Origin: Desulfobaculum sp044987625 | Lineage (GTDB): Bacteria > Desulfobacterota > Desulfovibrionia > Desulfovibrionales > Desulfovibrionaceae | Direction: 5' to 3' | Assembly: GCF_044987625.1 (NCBI RefSeq) | Contig: NZ_JBJDSB010000001.1 | Coordinates: 372,001-436,000 of the forward strand | Length of the DNA stretch: 64,000 nucleotides | Shown: positions 53,032 through 62,113 of the stretch, in pieces | Layout of the letters: every line of letters begins with the position of its first letter | Numbering within the stretch: the first letter of the stretch is position 1 | Position numbers and translations under genes: made by a program | Notes under the pieces: model-generated | Seen by the model: only the letters and a program-made list of their open reading frames with translations | Database searches by the model: none | Told to the model about the DNA's origin: nothing

Positions 53032-54672
53032 ATGACAACCCTTACGCAGTCGGCGGCTTGGAAGGCCCTGAAGGCGCACTATGATTCCATCAAGGACGTG
53101 CACATGCGCGAGCTGTTCGACGCCGATCCCCATCGGTTCGAATCGTTCTCGCTGCGTCTGGAAGACATCCTCTTCGACTACTCCAAAAACCGCATCACGC
53201 AGGAGACCATGGACCTGCTCCTTGCCCTTGCCGCGGAGCGCGGCCTGGCTGCAAAACGCGATGCCATGTTCGCAGGCGAGCACATCAACTTCACCGAAGA
53301 CCGCGCGGTGTTGCACGTGGCCCTGCGCAACCAAAGCTCGCGCCCCATCCTCGCGGACGGCAAAGATGTCATGCCCGGCGTGCGCGCCGTGCTGGCCAAG
53401 ATGAAGGACTTTTCCCAGCGCGTCCGCTCCGGCGCGTGGACGGGCTTTACCGGCAAACCCATCACGGACGTGGTCAACATCGGCATTGGCGGATCGGACC
53501 TTGGGCCGCTGATGGTGGTCCGCGCCCTTGGGCACTACGCCGATGGCCCGCGCGCCCACTTCGTCTCCAATGTGGACGGCACGCACCTGAGCGAAACCCT
53601 GCGCCCCCTCTCGCCGGAAACCACCCTGTTCATCATCGCCTCCAAGACCTTTACCACGCAGGAGACCATGATGAACGCGGCCTCGGCCAAGGCGTGGCTG
53701 CTGGGGGCCACCGACGACGACAGCGCCGTGGCGAAGCACTTTGTGGCGCTGTCCACCAACACCGAGGGCGTCGCCGCCTTTGGCATCGACACCGCCAATA
53801 TGTTCGAATTTTGGGACTGGGTCGGCGGACGCTACTCCCTGTGGAGCGCCATTGGCCTGTCCATTGTCCTCAGCATCGGCATGGAGCGCTTTGAGGACCT
53901 GCTGGGCGGCGCGTTCGAGGTGGACGAGCACTTCCGCACCGCCCCGCTGGAAAAGAATATTCCCGTCATCATGGGCCTCTTAGGGGTGTGGTACAACAAT
54001 TTCTTCGGCTGCGGCACCCACGCCATTTTACCCTACGACCAGTACCTCGCCCGCTTCCCCGCCTATCTCCAGCAGGGGGATATGGAATCCAACGGCAAGG
54101 CCGTCAATGCCGAGGGCATCCCCGTGGACTACAGCACCGGCCCCATTATCTGGGGCGAACCCGGCACCAACGGCCAGCACGCGTTCTTCCAGCTTATCCA
54201 TCAGGGCACCAAGCTCATCCCCTGCGACTTTATCGCCCCCGCGCGCAGCCTGAACCCGCTGGGCCAGCACCATGATGTGCTCATGGCCAACGTCATCGCC
54301 CAGTCCGAGGCCCTGATGCACGGGCGCACCACCGAGGAAGTGGCGCGCGAGATGCAGCGCGCAGGCGTGGACGCGGACCGCATCATCGCCATTGCCCCGC
54401 ACAAGACCTTCACCGGCAACCGCCCGTCCAATACCATCCTCATGCGTGAGCTCACGCCCACCAGCCTTGGGGCGCTCATTGCGCTGTACGAGCACAAAAT
54501 CTTTGTGCAGGGCGCGCTGTGGGACATCAACTCCTTTGACCAGATGGGCGTAGAGCTGGGCAAACAGCTTGCCGCCACCATCCAAAAGGAATTGGCCGAC
54601 GACGTGCCCGTGGCCTCGCACGACGCCTCCACCAACGCCCTCATCAACGCCTACAAGTCCATGCGCCGCTAA
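53032..54672 (+). CDS. pgi: Glucose-6-phosphate isomerase
   Basis: This enzyme converts glucose 6-phosphate and fructose 6-phosphate. The 546-aa protein has the family signatures: NIGIGGSDLGPLM, SKTFTTQET, the catalytic Glu in GDMESNGK, His in NGQHAFFQLIHQG and Lys in GVELGKQLA. Its length matches E. coli Pgi. GAGGA precedes the ATG. It is divergent from the symporter operon and ends at a strong terminator. Confidence 0.97.
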   Translation: MTTLTQSAAWKALKAHYDSIKDVHMRELFDADPHRFESFSLRLEDILFDYSKNRITQETMDLLLALAAERGLAAKRDAMFAGEHINFTEDRAVLHVALRNQSSRPILADGKDVMPGVRAVLAKMKDFSQRVRSGAWTGFTGKPITDVVNIGIGGSDLGPLMVVRALGHYADGPRAHFVSNVDGTHLSETLRPLSPETTLFIIASKTFTTQETMMNAASAKAWLLGATDDDSAVAKHFVALSTNTEGVAAFGIDTANMFEFWDWVGGRYSLWSAIGLSIVLSIGMERFEDLLGGAFEVDEHFRTAPLEKNIPVIMGLLGVWYNNFFGCGTHAILPYDQYLARFPAYLQQGDMESNGKAVNAEGIPVDYSTGPIIWGEPGTNGQHAFFQLIHQGTKLIPCDFIAPARSLNPLGQHHDVLMANVIAQSEALMHGRTTEEVAREMQRAGVDADRIIAIAPHKTFTGNRPSNTILMRELTPTSLGALIALYEHKIFVQGALWDINSFDQMGVELGKQLAATIQKELADDVPVASHDASTNALINAYKSMRR

Positions 54673-54696
54673 GGGCGCGGCCAGATTGCATAACGA

Positions 54697-54732
54697 AGCC
54701 CCCGCATCGCTTAGCGACGCGGGGGCTTTTTT
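54697..54732 (+). terminator. Terminator after pgi
   Basis: AAGCCCCCGCATCGC pairs with GCGACGCGGGGGCTT with one mismatch around TTA, followed by TTTTTT. Confidence 0.9.
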
Positions 54733-54768
54733 GACGCGTTTTCGCCGTGGGCGAAGACGTCCTGCGGG

Positions 54769-56283
54769 CTAGACGAAGCCCAGCATGATGACCGCGTAGG
54801 TCAGCACACCGTACAGGGCAAGGTAGCCGATGCAGACCTTGACGGTCTGGCCAAGGATTTCACCCTCGGAGCCAACAAGGCCGGTGGCGGCGGTGGCCAC
54901 GGCGATGGACTGGGGCGAAATCATTTTGCCGGCGGTTGCGCCGCCGGCGCTGGCGGCAACCAGCCAGCGCGGGTCCACGCCAATCTCGCGGGCAATCTCC
55001 AGCTGCAGCTTACCAAACAGCACGTTGGAGGACGTATCGGAGCCGGTCACAAAGGTGCCAAGCGCGCCAATCATCGGGCCAATAAGCGGGAAGAAGCTGC
55101 CCGTCACGGCGGCAACCACCACGGCGATGGTGTTGATCATGCCGCTGTAGGCCATAACCTTGGCCATGGCGACAATGGCGATAACCGTCACAGCGGACAT
55201 GGCAAGCTGGCGGGTGGTGTTGGCAAAAATCCCGGCAATGCGGCCAAAGGACTGCCCCTGCAGCATGCCGCCAAGGAAGGTGGCAATAATGATGAGCGTT
55301 CCCGGCGTGGCAATCCACTTAAACGTGAAGGGATGGTCGCCGTAGATGGCAACGGTGGTCTTCACGCTGGACAGCGCGTGCTTGATGCCGGGGAACAGGT
55401 TGCTGCACAGGATGATGAAGGCAAAAATAAGAATGTAGGGCAGCCACGCCATAAACTTGTCACGGCCGGAGGTGCCGTCCGTAGCTTCGCCGGCGGTGTG
55501 GCGGTACATGGTGCGCGCCACCAGCGTGGTGACGGCCATGCTGCACACACTGCCCGCCAAACAGGGCAGCTCCGCGCCAAGGTACTTGGCAACCATCAAC
55601 TGCGGCAGGGCAAAGGACACGCCAGACACGAGAGTGATAAAGAACACACCCTTCACGCCGCGCACGCTCTTTTCCGTCAGCATCACCAGCAGGAAGGTGA
55701 TAACCATGATGAACGGCGTCAGCTGCAGTGCGGTGAAATAGCTCAGCTCCGTGACGGGCAGGCCGGTGACGCTCGCCATGGTGGTCACCGGAATGCCGAT
55801 GGCGCCAAAGGCTGTGGGCACGGTGTTGGCAACCAGACAGATAATGGCGGCGAACAGCGGATTAAAGCCCATGGCCGCAAGGATGCTGGCGGGGATGGCC
55901 ACAGCGGTGCCGTAGCCCGCAACGCCCTCAAGGAAGCCGCCAAAGCCCCACGCGATAATCAGCACGAGGATGCGCCTGTCCGTGGTGATGGACGAGAGCA
56001 TGCCCTTGATGATTTCCATGCTGCCGGTGGCGATGGACAGGTTGTAGGTAAACACGGCCGCGATGATGACGATCATGATGGGCCACACGGCGAGGGCGGC
56101 GCCCTCCAGCGCCGCGCCGGCGGCATCCGCTACAGGCATCTGCCACCAGCCGAACACGGCAATGGCAAGGGTGGCGACAAGGGTAGCCGTACAGGTTTTG
56201 TAGGCGGGCAGTCGCAGAACGCCCAGCGAGAACATGAGCCAGATGATAGGGAGGATAGCCACCCCGAATTGCAGGAATTCCAT
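54769..56283 (-). CDS. lctP: L-lactate permease family transporter
   Basis: The 504-aa inner-membrane protein has about 12-13 spans. Family landmarks are GGFLEGVAGYGTAVAIPASIL, FGAIGIPVTTMA, GSDTSSNVLFGKLQ and AGGATAGKMISPQSIAVA. It would import lactate with protons, fitting a sulfate reducer that lives on lactate. I chose ATG 56283 (MEFLQFG) with AGAGG upstream; the 58 upstream codons are not similar. No lactate dehydrogenase gene is adjacent in this window. Confidence 0.93.
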   Translation of the reverse strand: MEFLQFGVAILPIIWLMFSLGVLRLPAYKTCTATLVATLAIAVFGWWQMPVADAAGAALEGAALAVWPIMIVIIAAVFTYNLSIATGSMEIIKGMLSSITTDRRILVLIIAWGFGGFLEGVAGYGTAVAIPASILAAMGFNPLFAAIICLVANTVPTAFGAIGIPVTTMASVTGLPVTELSYFTALQLTPFIMVITFLLVMLTEKSVRGVKGVFFITLVSGVSFALPQLMVAKYLGAELPCLAGSVCSMAVTTLVARTMYRHTAGEATDGTSGRDKFMAWLPYILIFAFIILCSNLFPGIKHALSSVKTTVAIYGDHPFTFKWIATPGTLIIIATFLGGMLQGQSFGRIAGIFANTTRQLAMSAVTVIAIVAMAKVMAYSGMINTIAVVVAAVTGSFFPLIGPMIGALGTFVTGSDTSSNVLFGKLQLEIAREIGVDPRWLVAASAGGATAGKMISPQSIAVATAATGLVGSEGEILGQTVKVCIGYLALYGVLTYAVIMLGFV

Positions 56284-56693
56284 TGTACCTCTTCCAGATA
56301 ACATGACGTTTACACAACATGCGGCCCTACCAGCCGCGGACCCCACACAATCCCTGCACCTGCTCACTCCGGCACAAATCCGGAGCACTTTTCCCCTGCA
56401 GGAAGATACTGGTTGTGCGCTCAAACAGTCCTGTGCGTCAAAGCTGTTTGGTTGCACAAACAGTATTGCAGGCCATCCACACGAATTTCTTCGTGTACAA
56501 CAGCGAAAGTGAATGACCAGAAAGCTCAGCGAAAGTCAAGCTTGTGCAAGTTCACACAATCCCGTCATACGGGGATATTCCTGCATTCCGCCATCTGTTG
56601 CTTACGCATTTTAAGCACACACCCCACCGCCATAGCGCCCCGCACAAGAGTGCCCATGCATTGCAAAAAAAGTTTACTGCAGAGCGCAAAACA
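56284..56693. other. Upstream region of the lactate permease gene
   Basis: About 410 bp without a gene. It holds the dyad at 56444 and a second small dyad, ACACGAA/TTCGTGT at 56479-56496. No clear promoter hexamers can be fixed. Confidence 0.35.
56444..56463. promoter_or_regulatory. Candidate operator upstream of lactate permease
   Basis: CTGTTTG and CAAACAG form a perfect 7-bp dyad with a 6-base spacer, about 160 bp ahead of the permease start. It could be a GntR- or LysR-type regulator site; this is inferred from symmetry only. Confidence 0.35.
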
Positions 56694-56737
56694 AAACAGG
56701 CCGCAGTTCCCACTTCAATGGGAACTGCGGCCTGTTT
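56694..56737 (-). terminator. Terminator of the 31-aa gene
   Basis: A perfect 19-bp stem (56694-56712 with 56719-56737, loop CTTCAA) has T-rich flanks on both sides (TTTTGTTTTGC on the minus strand). It lies 37 bp past the stop at 56774. Confidence 0.88.
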
Positions 56738-56773
56738 CAGGCAGATGCCGCGGCACTGCCGGATGTCCTGAGC

Positions 56774-56869
56774 CTATGCCTTCACGACGGACGCCGAAAG
56801 CAGTACAGCCAGCACATAGAGCGCCACGCCAAGAACGATGCGAAGCGCCAGCATGGGTTTTTTCTTCAT
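56774..56869 (-). CDS. 31-aa single-span membrane peptide (putative)
   Basis: The peptide begins MKKKPMLALRIVLG and is one basic N-terminus plus one hydrophobic helix. A strong terminator directly follows, which argues that this is a real short transcript. AGGAG lies upstream but 13 bases from the ATG, a long spacing. No family is recognised. It could be a small regulator or subunit of the membrane, or chance. The longer frame to 56995 has no SD. Confidence 0.45.
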   Translation of the reverse strand: MKKKPMLALRIVLGVALYVLAVLLSASVVKA

Positions 56870-57473
56870 GACTGGTCCCAGACTCCTTTCCGGATGAAAG
56901 CACGCTTTAAGCATTCTCATGCAGCACCACATAGCACCACCGCAGCAGAAAGAAAAGCCTTTCAAAACGTCCATTTTTCCGATCCCTTGACCCAATCGCC
57001 AGAAAATCCGGGCAGTTGCCGATTTTCGTTTTGCAAAGGAATTTGCCCATGTGCGACATTTTCCTCGCTAAACAGCTTAAAACATGTGCTTTTCCGTTGC
57101 CCCAAAGCCAAATACTCACCGTGGAGCGGCGCGTGTTCCTCCATGCGGCACATCCTGCTCCATGCCTGCCCCCCTTGCAGGCTACGCCGCGCACAGCCAT
57201 GGTCCAACAAGTGCGGGCGACCAGCCCCAGCGCCCCCTCTCCAGCCCCGCTCAGCCGCACCTGCACGCGGAGGGATTTTACAATCCGAAACATCGTGCCT
57301 CCGCCAGTCCGGGCAGAGCACTGGCAACGGCCAGTTTTGCGGTATTGCTCCAAAAAATGCTGATGAAGCCTTGAGCCGCGCCGCGTCTCGCAGTATGACG
57401 GAGGACGCACGATACACCCGTGCCTGCACAAACAACCGCCCGCACCGGGCCAAAGCATTTGCGAGAGTTTGCG
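56870..57473. other. Intergenic region without recognised features
   Basis: About 600 bp between the divergent 31-aa gene and the 110-aa gene. Open frames here have poor composition. I see no tRNA, riboswitch or repeat. Confidence 0.35.
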
Positions 57474-57806
57474 ATGGAAAAGGGATGCACTGTGTACGAA
57501 GGTTGGGTTTACGGCATCGGCGAATGGTCCTTCAGCAAGGTGAACAAGCTTCTGAATAACGCTTTCGAAACAGTGTCCTACCAGCACATGGACGGCTCCG
57601 GGGCTGTCTATATCAGCGGTGCGGCCCCCATGTTTGAAGACGACGAGGAAAACCGCTCGTCGGTCTTTGACCTGCTTGCCGATGTGGTGGACGAAGACGG
57701 CAAGGGCATCATCATCGGCAAGGACTGGTCCCCACACGGCACCCTGTCCCTTACCGCCTACGACTTCACGCACAAGGACTGGTCCTCGCGCACCATTGAC
57801 GTCTGA
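57474..57806 (+). CDS. Uncharacterised 110-aa acidic protein
   Basis: The protein starts MEKGCTVYEGWVYGIGEWS and is acidic and mixed alpha/beta, with no signal peptide or span. I recognise no family. Codon use and third-position GC match neighbouring genes. The start is uncertain: only a weak GAGAG precedes ATG 57474 and an ATG-free extension to 57420 is open. It is monocistronic. Confidence 0.65.
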   Translation: MEKGCTVYEGWVYGIGEWSFSKVNKLLNNAFETVSYQHMDGSGAVYISGAAPMFEDDEENRSSVFDLLADVVDEDGKGIIIGKDWSPHGTLSLTAYDFTHKDWSSRTIDV

Positions 57807-58217
57807 CTCTTCTCTGCCACATCCGGCGCGGCGTATGGCCCATCCTGTGGGCCGCCGCGCCAGCTGGGGGCGTAGCCCGCGCCCGTGCCCCGTGCCCCCT
57901 GCCCACCGGCGTCCCTTTTGTCCTGCGCATGCGGGCGCATTCGCCCATCGGCCTTCGCTCTGCGGCCCCAATATCCCCCCTGCCGCAGCAAGCGTCACCG
58001 TTTTGCCGTGCACGGCGCCGCCAGCTCTCCATGTTGCGCCGCAACGCGCCCTGCCGCCAACGGCCCGCAGATGGTGCCGCGCCATCCCGCACACGCCAGA
58101 CAACCTCCACCCCGCACCGCGAAAAACGCCCCGCCATATTGACCACCCCTGCCGCTGACGATACACCTGAAGGACTGTCCGGCAACAGCATTGCCGTTAA
58201 CTTTTCAGGAGGATATC
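57807..58217. other. GC-rich intergenic region
   Basis: About 410 bp between two plus-strand genes. The open frames here are shadows with no SD. An SD (AGGAGG) for the next gene lies at its right end. No terminator with a T run is clear. Confidence 0.35.
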
Positions 58218-59738
58218 ATGCGCCTACTCACGGTCATCTGTGCCGCTGTCATCGCGCTCTACCCGGCGCTCAGCGCCTTGGCCGCCCCGGTTCGGGCGGT
58301 CGTCTATCCCGATTTTGCCCGCGTTACCGAAACCGCCACCCTGCCGCTGACGCAGACCGAAGGCGGCGCCACGGCAACCTTTACCCTGCCCCACTCCGCC
58401 GACCCGAACAGCCTGCGCTTTTCCCTTGAAAACGCCGGCGACCTGACCCTTAAGGACCTCAGCGTCGACAAGGACGTCCGGCAGGAGGAAGCCCGCATCG
58501 CCGCCGCGCGCGAGGCCCACGCCAAGGCCGTTGCCGAGTTGCAGGACCTCATCGATGCCCGCGCCGCGCACACCGCCACGGCCGACTACTGGAAGTCCCT
58601 GAGCACCGCCGTCACCAGGCGCGACGCTTCGGAATTTGCCACCGCCATCCACACAGGCGTCCTCAAATCCCTGCGCGCGGCCTCGGAGCTGATTCCGCAG
58701 ATTCAGGATGCCGAGGACAAGGCCGCCCGCCTGCGCCGCAAGCTGAACGACCTGACAGGCGGCAGCGACACCGCTTGGCTGGTCACCGCCCGCTTCTCCG
58801 GGCACCCCGCGGCTACGGCGCGCGCCATGTACTCCTACCGCCTGAACAATTGCGGCTGGTCCGCGCACTACGTCATCAACGCCCATCCCAAGAAGGGCGC
58901 TGTGGATGTGGCGTGGGACGCCGTCATCACCCAGAAGAGCGGGCAGGAGTGGAAGGACGTCGCCCTCACCCTGTCCACGGCGCGCTTTACCGGCGGCACG
59001 GTGCCCCCGCAGAACCGCCCGTGGGTTATTCAGCCCGTGCAGGTGCGCCCGCGCGTCAAAACCCTGCGCGCCGCTGACGCCAACATGGAAATGGCCATGA
59101 TGGCCGCCCCCGCTGCTGGCGGGCCACAGGCCACCCAGCGCACGGCCTTTGACGAATACGACGCAGGCACCGTGTCCATCCAGTCCGGCGACACCCGGCG
59201 CATTGCCCTGCGCCGCCTGACGTGGAAGGCCGACTTTGACGCCATCATCCGCCCGCAGGTATCGGACCGCGCCTACGTTCACGCCGCCATTGAACTGGAC
59301 GCCGCCCCCAGACTGCCGCGCGGCGAGGCCTCGTTCCTTCTGGACTCGGCCTTCATCCACAAGCGCAGCTTTGCCATGAACGATACCACGGCGGACCTCT
59401 ACTTCGGCGCGGACCCGTTCCTCAACGTGTCCCTGACCACGGACGACAAGACCTCCGGCAGTGAAGGGTTCCTGACCACCAAGAATACCTACGACTGGAA
59501 CTGGACCCTCACCGTGCGCAACCAGCACGCCACGCCGGTGGATATCCGCGTGGAGGACGCCCTGCCCCAGCTGCGCGACAAGGCTATCTCCGTCGATATG
59601 CGCCTTGGCGGCGCGGACAAGGAGGACGGCCTTGCCGTCTGGACCGCCACCCTCGCCCCCGGCGCAGAGGAGCGCATCCAGTACGGCTACTCCCTTGAGT
59701 GGCCCAAGGACATGCACCTTGACCTCGGCGGACGCTAG
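58218..59738 (+). CDS. DUF4139 (mucoidy-inhibitor-A-like) exported protein
   Basis: The 506-aa protein has a signal peptide (1-22, ending ALAA), an N-terminal DUF4140-like beta domain, a coiled-coil stretch (about 90-170, RIAAAREAHAKAVAELQDL) and a C-terminal DUF4139 beta domain (about 200-500; WSAHYVINAHPKKGAVDVAWDA seen in part). Proteins of this group occur in the periplasm or outer envelope with unknown function. AGGAGG precedes the ATG. It is monocistronic. Confidence 0.85.
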   Translation: MRLLTVICAAVIALYPALSALAAPVRAVVYPDFARVTETATLPLTQTEGGATATFTLPHSADPNSLRFSLENAGDLTLKDLSVDKDVRQEEARIAAAREAHAKAVAELQDLIDARAAHTATADYWKSLSTAVTRRDASEFATAIHTGVLKSLRAASELIPQIQDAEDKAARLRRKLNDLTGGSDTAWLVTARFSGHPAATARAMYSYRLNNCGWSAHYVINAHPKKGAVDVAWDAVITQKSGQEWKDVALTLSTARFTGGTVPPQNRPWVIQPVQVRPRVKTLRAADANMEMAMMAAPAAGGPQATQRTAFDEYDAGTVSIQSGDTRRIALRRLTWKADFDAIIRPQVSDRAYVHAAIELDAAPRLPRGEASFLLDSAFIHKRSFAMNDTTADLYFGADPFLNVSLTTDDKTSGSEGFLTTKNTYDWNWTLTVRNQHATPVDIRVEDALPQLRDKAISVDMRLGGADKEDGLAVWTATLAPGAEERIQYGYSLEWPKDMHLDLGGR

Positions 59739-59763
59739 TCTCCGCTTCCATGCACCACACACT

Positions 59764-59807
59764 GCGGCGGGCCGCCCCACAAGGGACGGCCCGCCGTTTC
59801 TTTTTGG
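59764..59807 (+). terminator. Terminator after the DUF4139 gene
   Basis: CGGCGGGCCG and CGGCCCGCCG form a 10-bp stem around a short C-rich loop, followed by TTTCTTTTT. Confidence 0.78.
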
Positions 59808-59865
59808 CCTCACATCTCGCCTGCGCGCAAAGCGCTCACCGCCGCGCCCAGTTCAACGCGGCGCG

Positions 59866-60957
59866 TCAGCGCGCCCTGCACCGCCGCACCCAGCACCAGC
59901 CCAGCACCACAAGGCACACCCCAAGGGTGCCAAGACTGATGGCCGCGCCGGTTAAAAAATACCGCTGTGGCTCAAATTCCACCACAACTTCAAAGTCGAT
60001 GCCCTCCGGGCCTTCGCGCCAGTAGCCGGGCTGGTTCTCCGTTGCCTGAGGCAGCAGGCGCACAAGGCGCGGGTCCACCCACCAGCTATTGGCAAAGCCA
60101 TTGACCACCCAGTGCAACTCCGCGGGCCACTGGTAGCTGGCCCCCGTCCCGGACGAGGCTGTCCAATGCGCCGGGGCAAAAGGCTCGTCCACGTCCAACC
60201 ACTCCTTCGCATTGGCGGCAATGCGCCCTGCGCCCCAGTTTTCATCGTACGACCCGGCGGGCAGGTTGTCGTTTTGGATGCTGCGGTGGTAGGCGCGGGA
60301 GACAAAGTCCACGGTATACGTCTCCACATGGTCCACGTAATCGCGTCCGTCCTCGTCAAAGCCGTAATGCTTGCGCGATTTCTCCGCGCCATCGCCCAGC
60401 GTACTCACCCAGCCCTTGCCGATAAACTCCCGCACACGCTCCGGCGCGGCCTGACCGGCCTCGTTGCCTTCCAGAACGCGGTACTGCGCCAGCAGGGCGT
60501 CCATCTGCCGGCGCGGCTGCGGCGTAAAGGGGCGCAGGTACAGCCGCCACTGGGGATGAAAGGTCTCGTTCACCAACAGCGGAAACCCGCCCCGCGCGCC
60601 ATGTACGCGGATGCGGTAGCGCACGGGACTCACCTTACGAAATTCCATCATAGGCAGGGCAAAGTCCGTCAGCGTCCGCGTCATCTGCACCGGCTGCTCG
60701 CGGTCCTGCTTCAGGAGCAGCCGCCCGCCCACGCCGCGCTCGCGCATGACGGCGTCAAGGAGCGCCGCGCCGTCCTCATTCTGGTCCGCAAAAAAGACGC
60801 CCGTCTCCAAGGTGAAGGAAGGGTCGCGTACAATGTCCACCATCAGGGTGCGCGGGTCCGGCGGCGGGGCGTCCTCTTCGGCGCGGGCCGCGCCCGCACA
60901 CGTCAGCAGGCACAGCGCCAGTACCATGGCGGCAACAGCGCTTTGGCGCATGGTCAT
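59866..60957 (-). CDS. Exported, membrane-anchored protein with a YfhO-like segment
   Basis: The 363-aa protein has a signal peptide (about 1-26, ending AARA) and a C-terminal membrane helix (about 335-355), with a periplasmic domain between. The stretch RGGFPLLVNETFHPQWRLYL resembles the C-terminal beta domain of YfhO-type membrane glycosyltransferases, but no YfhO spans are present. Other stretches (DPRLVRLLPQATENQPGYW) match nothing I know. Its start overlaps the radical SAM stop by four bases (ATGA). A role in surface polysaccharide handling is inferred from context. Confidence 0.65.
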   Translation of the reverse strand: MTMRQSAVAAMVLALCLLTCAGAARAEEDAPPPDPRTLMVDIVRDPSFTLETGVFFADQNEDGAALLDAVMRERGVGGRLLLKQDREQPVQMTRTLTDFALPMMEFRKVSPVRYRIRVHGARGGFPLLVNETFHPQWRLYLRPFTPQPRRQMDALLAQYRVLEGNEAGQAAPERVREFIGKGWVSTLGDGAEKSRKHYGFDEDGRDYVDHVETYTVDFVSRAYHRSIQNDNLPAGSYDENWGAGRIAANAKEWLDVDEPFAPAHWTASSGTGASYQWPAELHWVVNGFANSWWVDPRLVRLLPQATENQPGYWREGPEGIDFEVVVEFEPQRYFLTGAAISLGTLGVCLVVLGWCWVRRCRAR

Positions 60958-62102
60958 GACGTTCCCCCTTCGGCAAAGTGGTATTTAAGGGCGCAGCACC
61001 GGTAGCACGGCGGCGCGTTGGGATGCCGCGCGATGAAGGACCGGAACTCCTTGGCGACCGGGCTTTTCCATGCGCGGTGCACCCGCGAGGACGTGATGTT
61101 GCCAATGACGTGACCGTGACACATTTCCAGATCGCCATTGGCGCGGATGCTCAGCTCCGACCACGGAATGGAGCAAAACGACTGCCGCGACGGAAACCCC
61201 GGCGTATAGTAGGCCTCCACGCTGTTGGTCGAAGGCCCAAACCCCACCTTCACACCGTGCTGGGCCTCCAATTCCGGCGCGTTGGCCATAAAGGCCGCAA
61301 TGCGCTGAATCTGCTCCGGAGAAAAACACCGCTCACCCACGTCCATGCCTTGGAAGGAATCGCCATAGGGCAACTTTTCCGCGTAGTGACGCTGCGGCTC
61401 ACGGCACACGTCATCCACAAAACTGAGGTGCTGGAAGGTAATCTCCGCCACCCCAAGGCGTCCGGCAAGGGCCACCAGATATTCCAAATCGCCAAGACTC
61501 TCAGGAAAAAACGTCGCGTTCAGCTTGATGATGGGAAACACGGAGCGCCGGCGCGCCGCAATGTCCTGCATGGCCTCAATGCCCGCCACAGCGTGGGCAA
61601 ACGCGCCTTCCAGCCCCCGGTTGGCATCGTGCACCGGCTCGCGCGCATCAATGGACACGGAGAGAAAGGTCAGCCCCGCGTCCAACAGTTCCTGCGCGCG
61701 CTTTTTCAGCAGCAGGCCATTGGTGGTCAGCCCGGTCAAAAGCCGCCGCTGCGAGGCCATGGCGATGATGTCCGGCACCTCGCGGTTCATGAGCGGCTCC
61801 CCGCCCGTGAAGTAAAACCCCGTGCCCCATGGCCCGGCCTCATCCAGCACAGGGCGCATGGACTCGGCGGTGATGGTCTCGCCATCCGCGCCGAACTGCT
61901 CGCGCGATTTCCACACAAGGCACATGGGGCAGCGCATATTGCACCGCTCCGTGGCAAACACCGTGATGATGCGCGGGAAGCCCAGCTCCTTGCGCTGGTT
62001 GAAGCGCTCCACATACAGCTTGGGCAGCAGCTTGATAAAGGTGGGCCAATACCGCAGGCCAAGGGCCACACTCTGGCGGAATCCAAGTTTTTTTTCGTCC
62101 AT
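60954..62102 (-). CDS. Radical SAM/SPASM-domain protein
   Basis: The 382-aa enzyme has the radical SAM cluster motif C54-x3-C58-x2-C61 (ERCNMRCPMC), then the SAM-binding GGEP in YFTGGEPLMNR. The C-terminal cysteines (FCSIPWSELS, CHGHV, PPCYRCC) fit SPASM auxiliary iron-sulfur clusters. The substrate is unknown; family members modify peptides, sugars or lipids. I chose ATG 62102 with AAGGA upstream. It lies in the polysaccharide-type operon between the GT2 gene (11 nt away) and the YfhO-like gene. Confidence 0.88.
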   Translation of the reverse strand: MDEKKLGFRQSVALGLRYWPTFIKLLPKLYVERFNQRKELGFPRIITVFATERCNMRCPMCLVWKSREQFGADGETITAESMRPVLDEAGPWGTGFYFTGGEPLMNREVPDIIAMASQRRLLTGLTTNGLLLKKRAQELLDAGLTFLSVSIDAREPVHDANRGLEGAFAHAVAGIEAMQDIAARRRSVFPIIKLNATFFPESLGDLEYLVALAGRLGVAEITFQHLSFVDDVCREPQRHYAEKLPYGDSFQGMDVGERCFSPEQIQRIAAFMANAPELEAQHGVKVGFGPSTNSVEAYYTPGFPSRQSFCSIPWSELSIRANGDLEMCHGHVIGNITSSRVHRAWKSPVAKEFRSFIARHPNAPPCYRCCALKYHFAEGGTS

Positions 62103-62113
62103 GCCCTCTGTCC

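Noticed and set aside
56907..58166. 419-aa minus-strand open frame
   Set aside because: Cys/Arg/Gly-rich composition, antisense to the 110-aa gene, no SD or family similarity.
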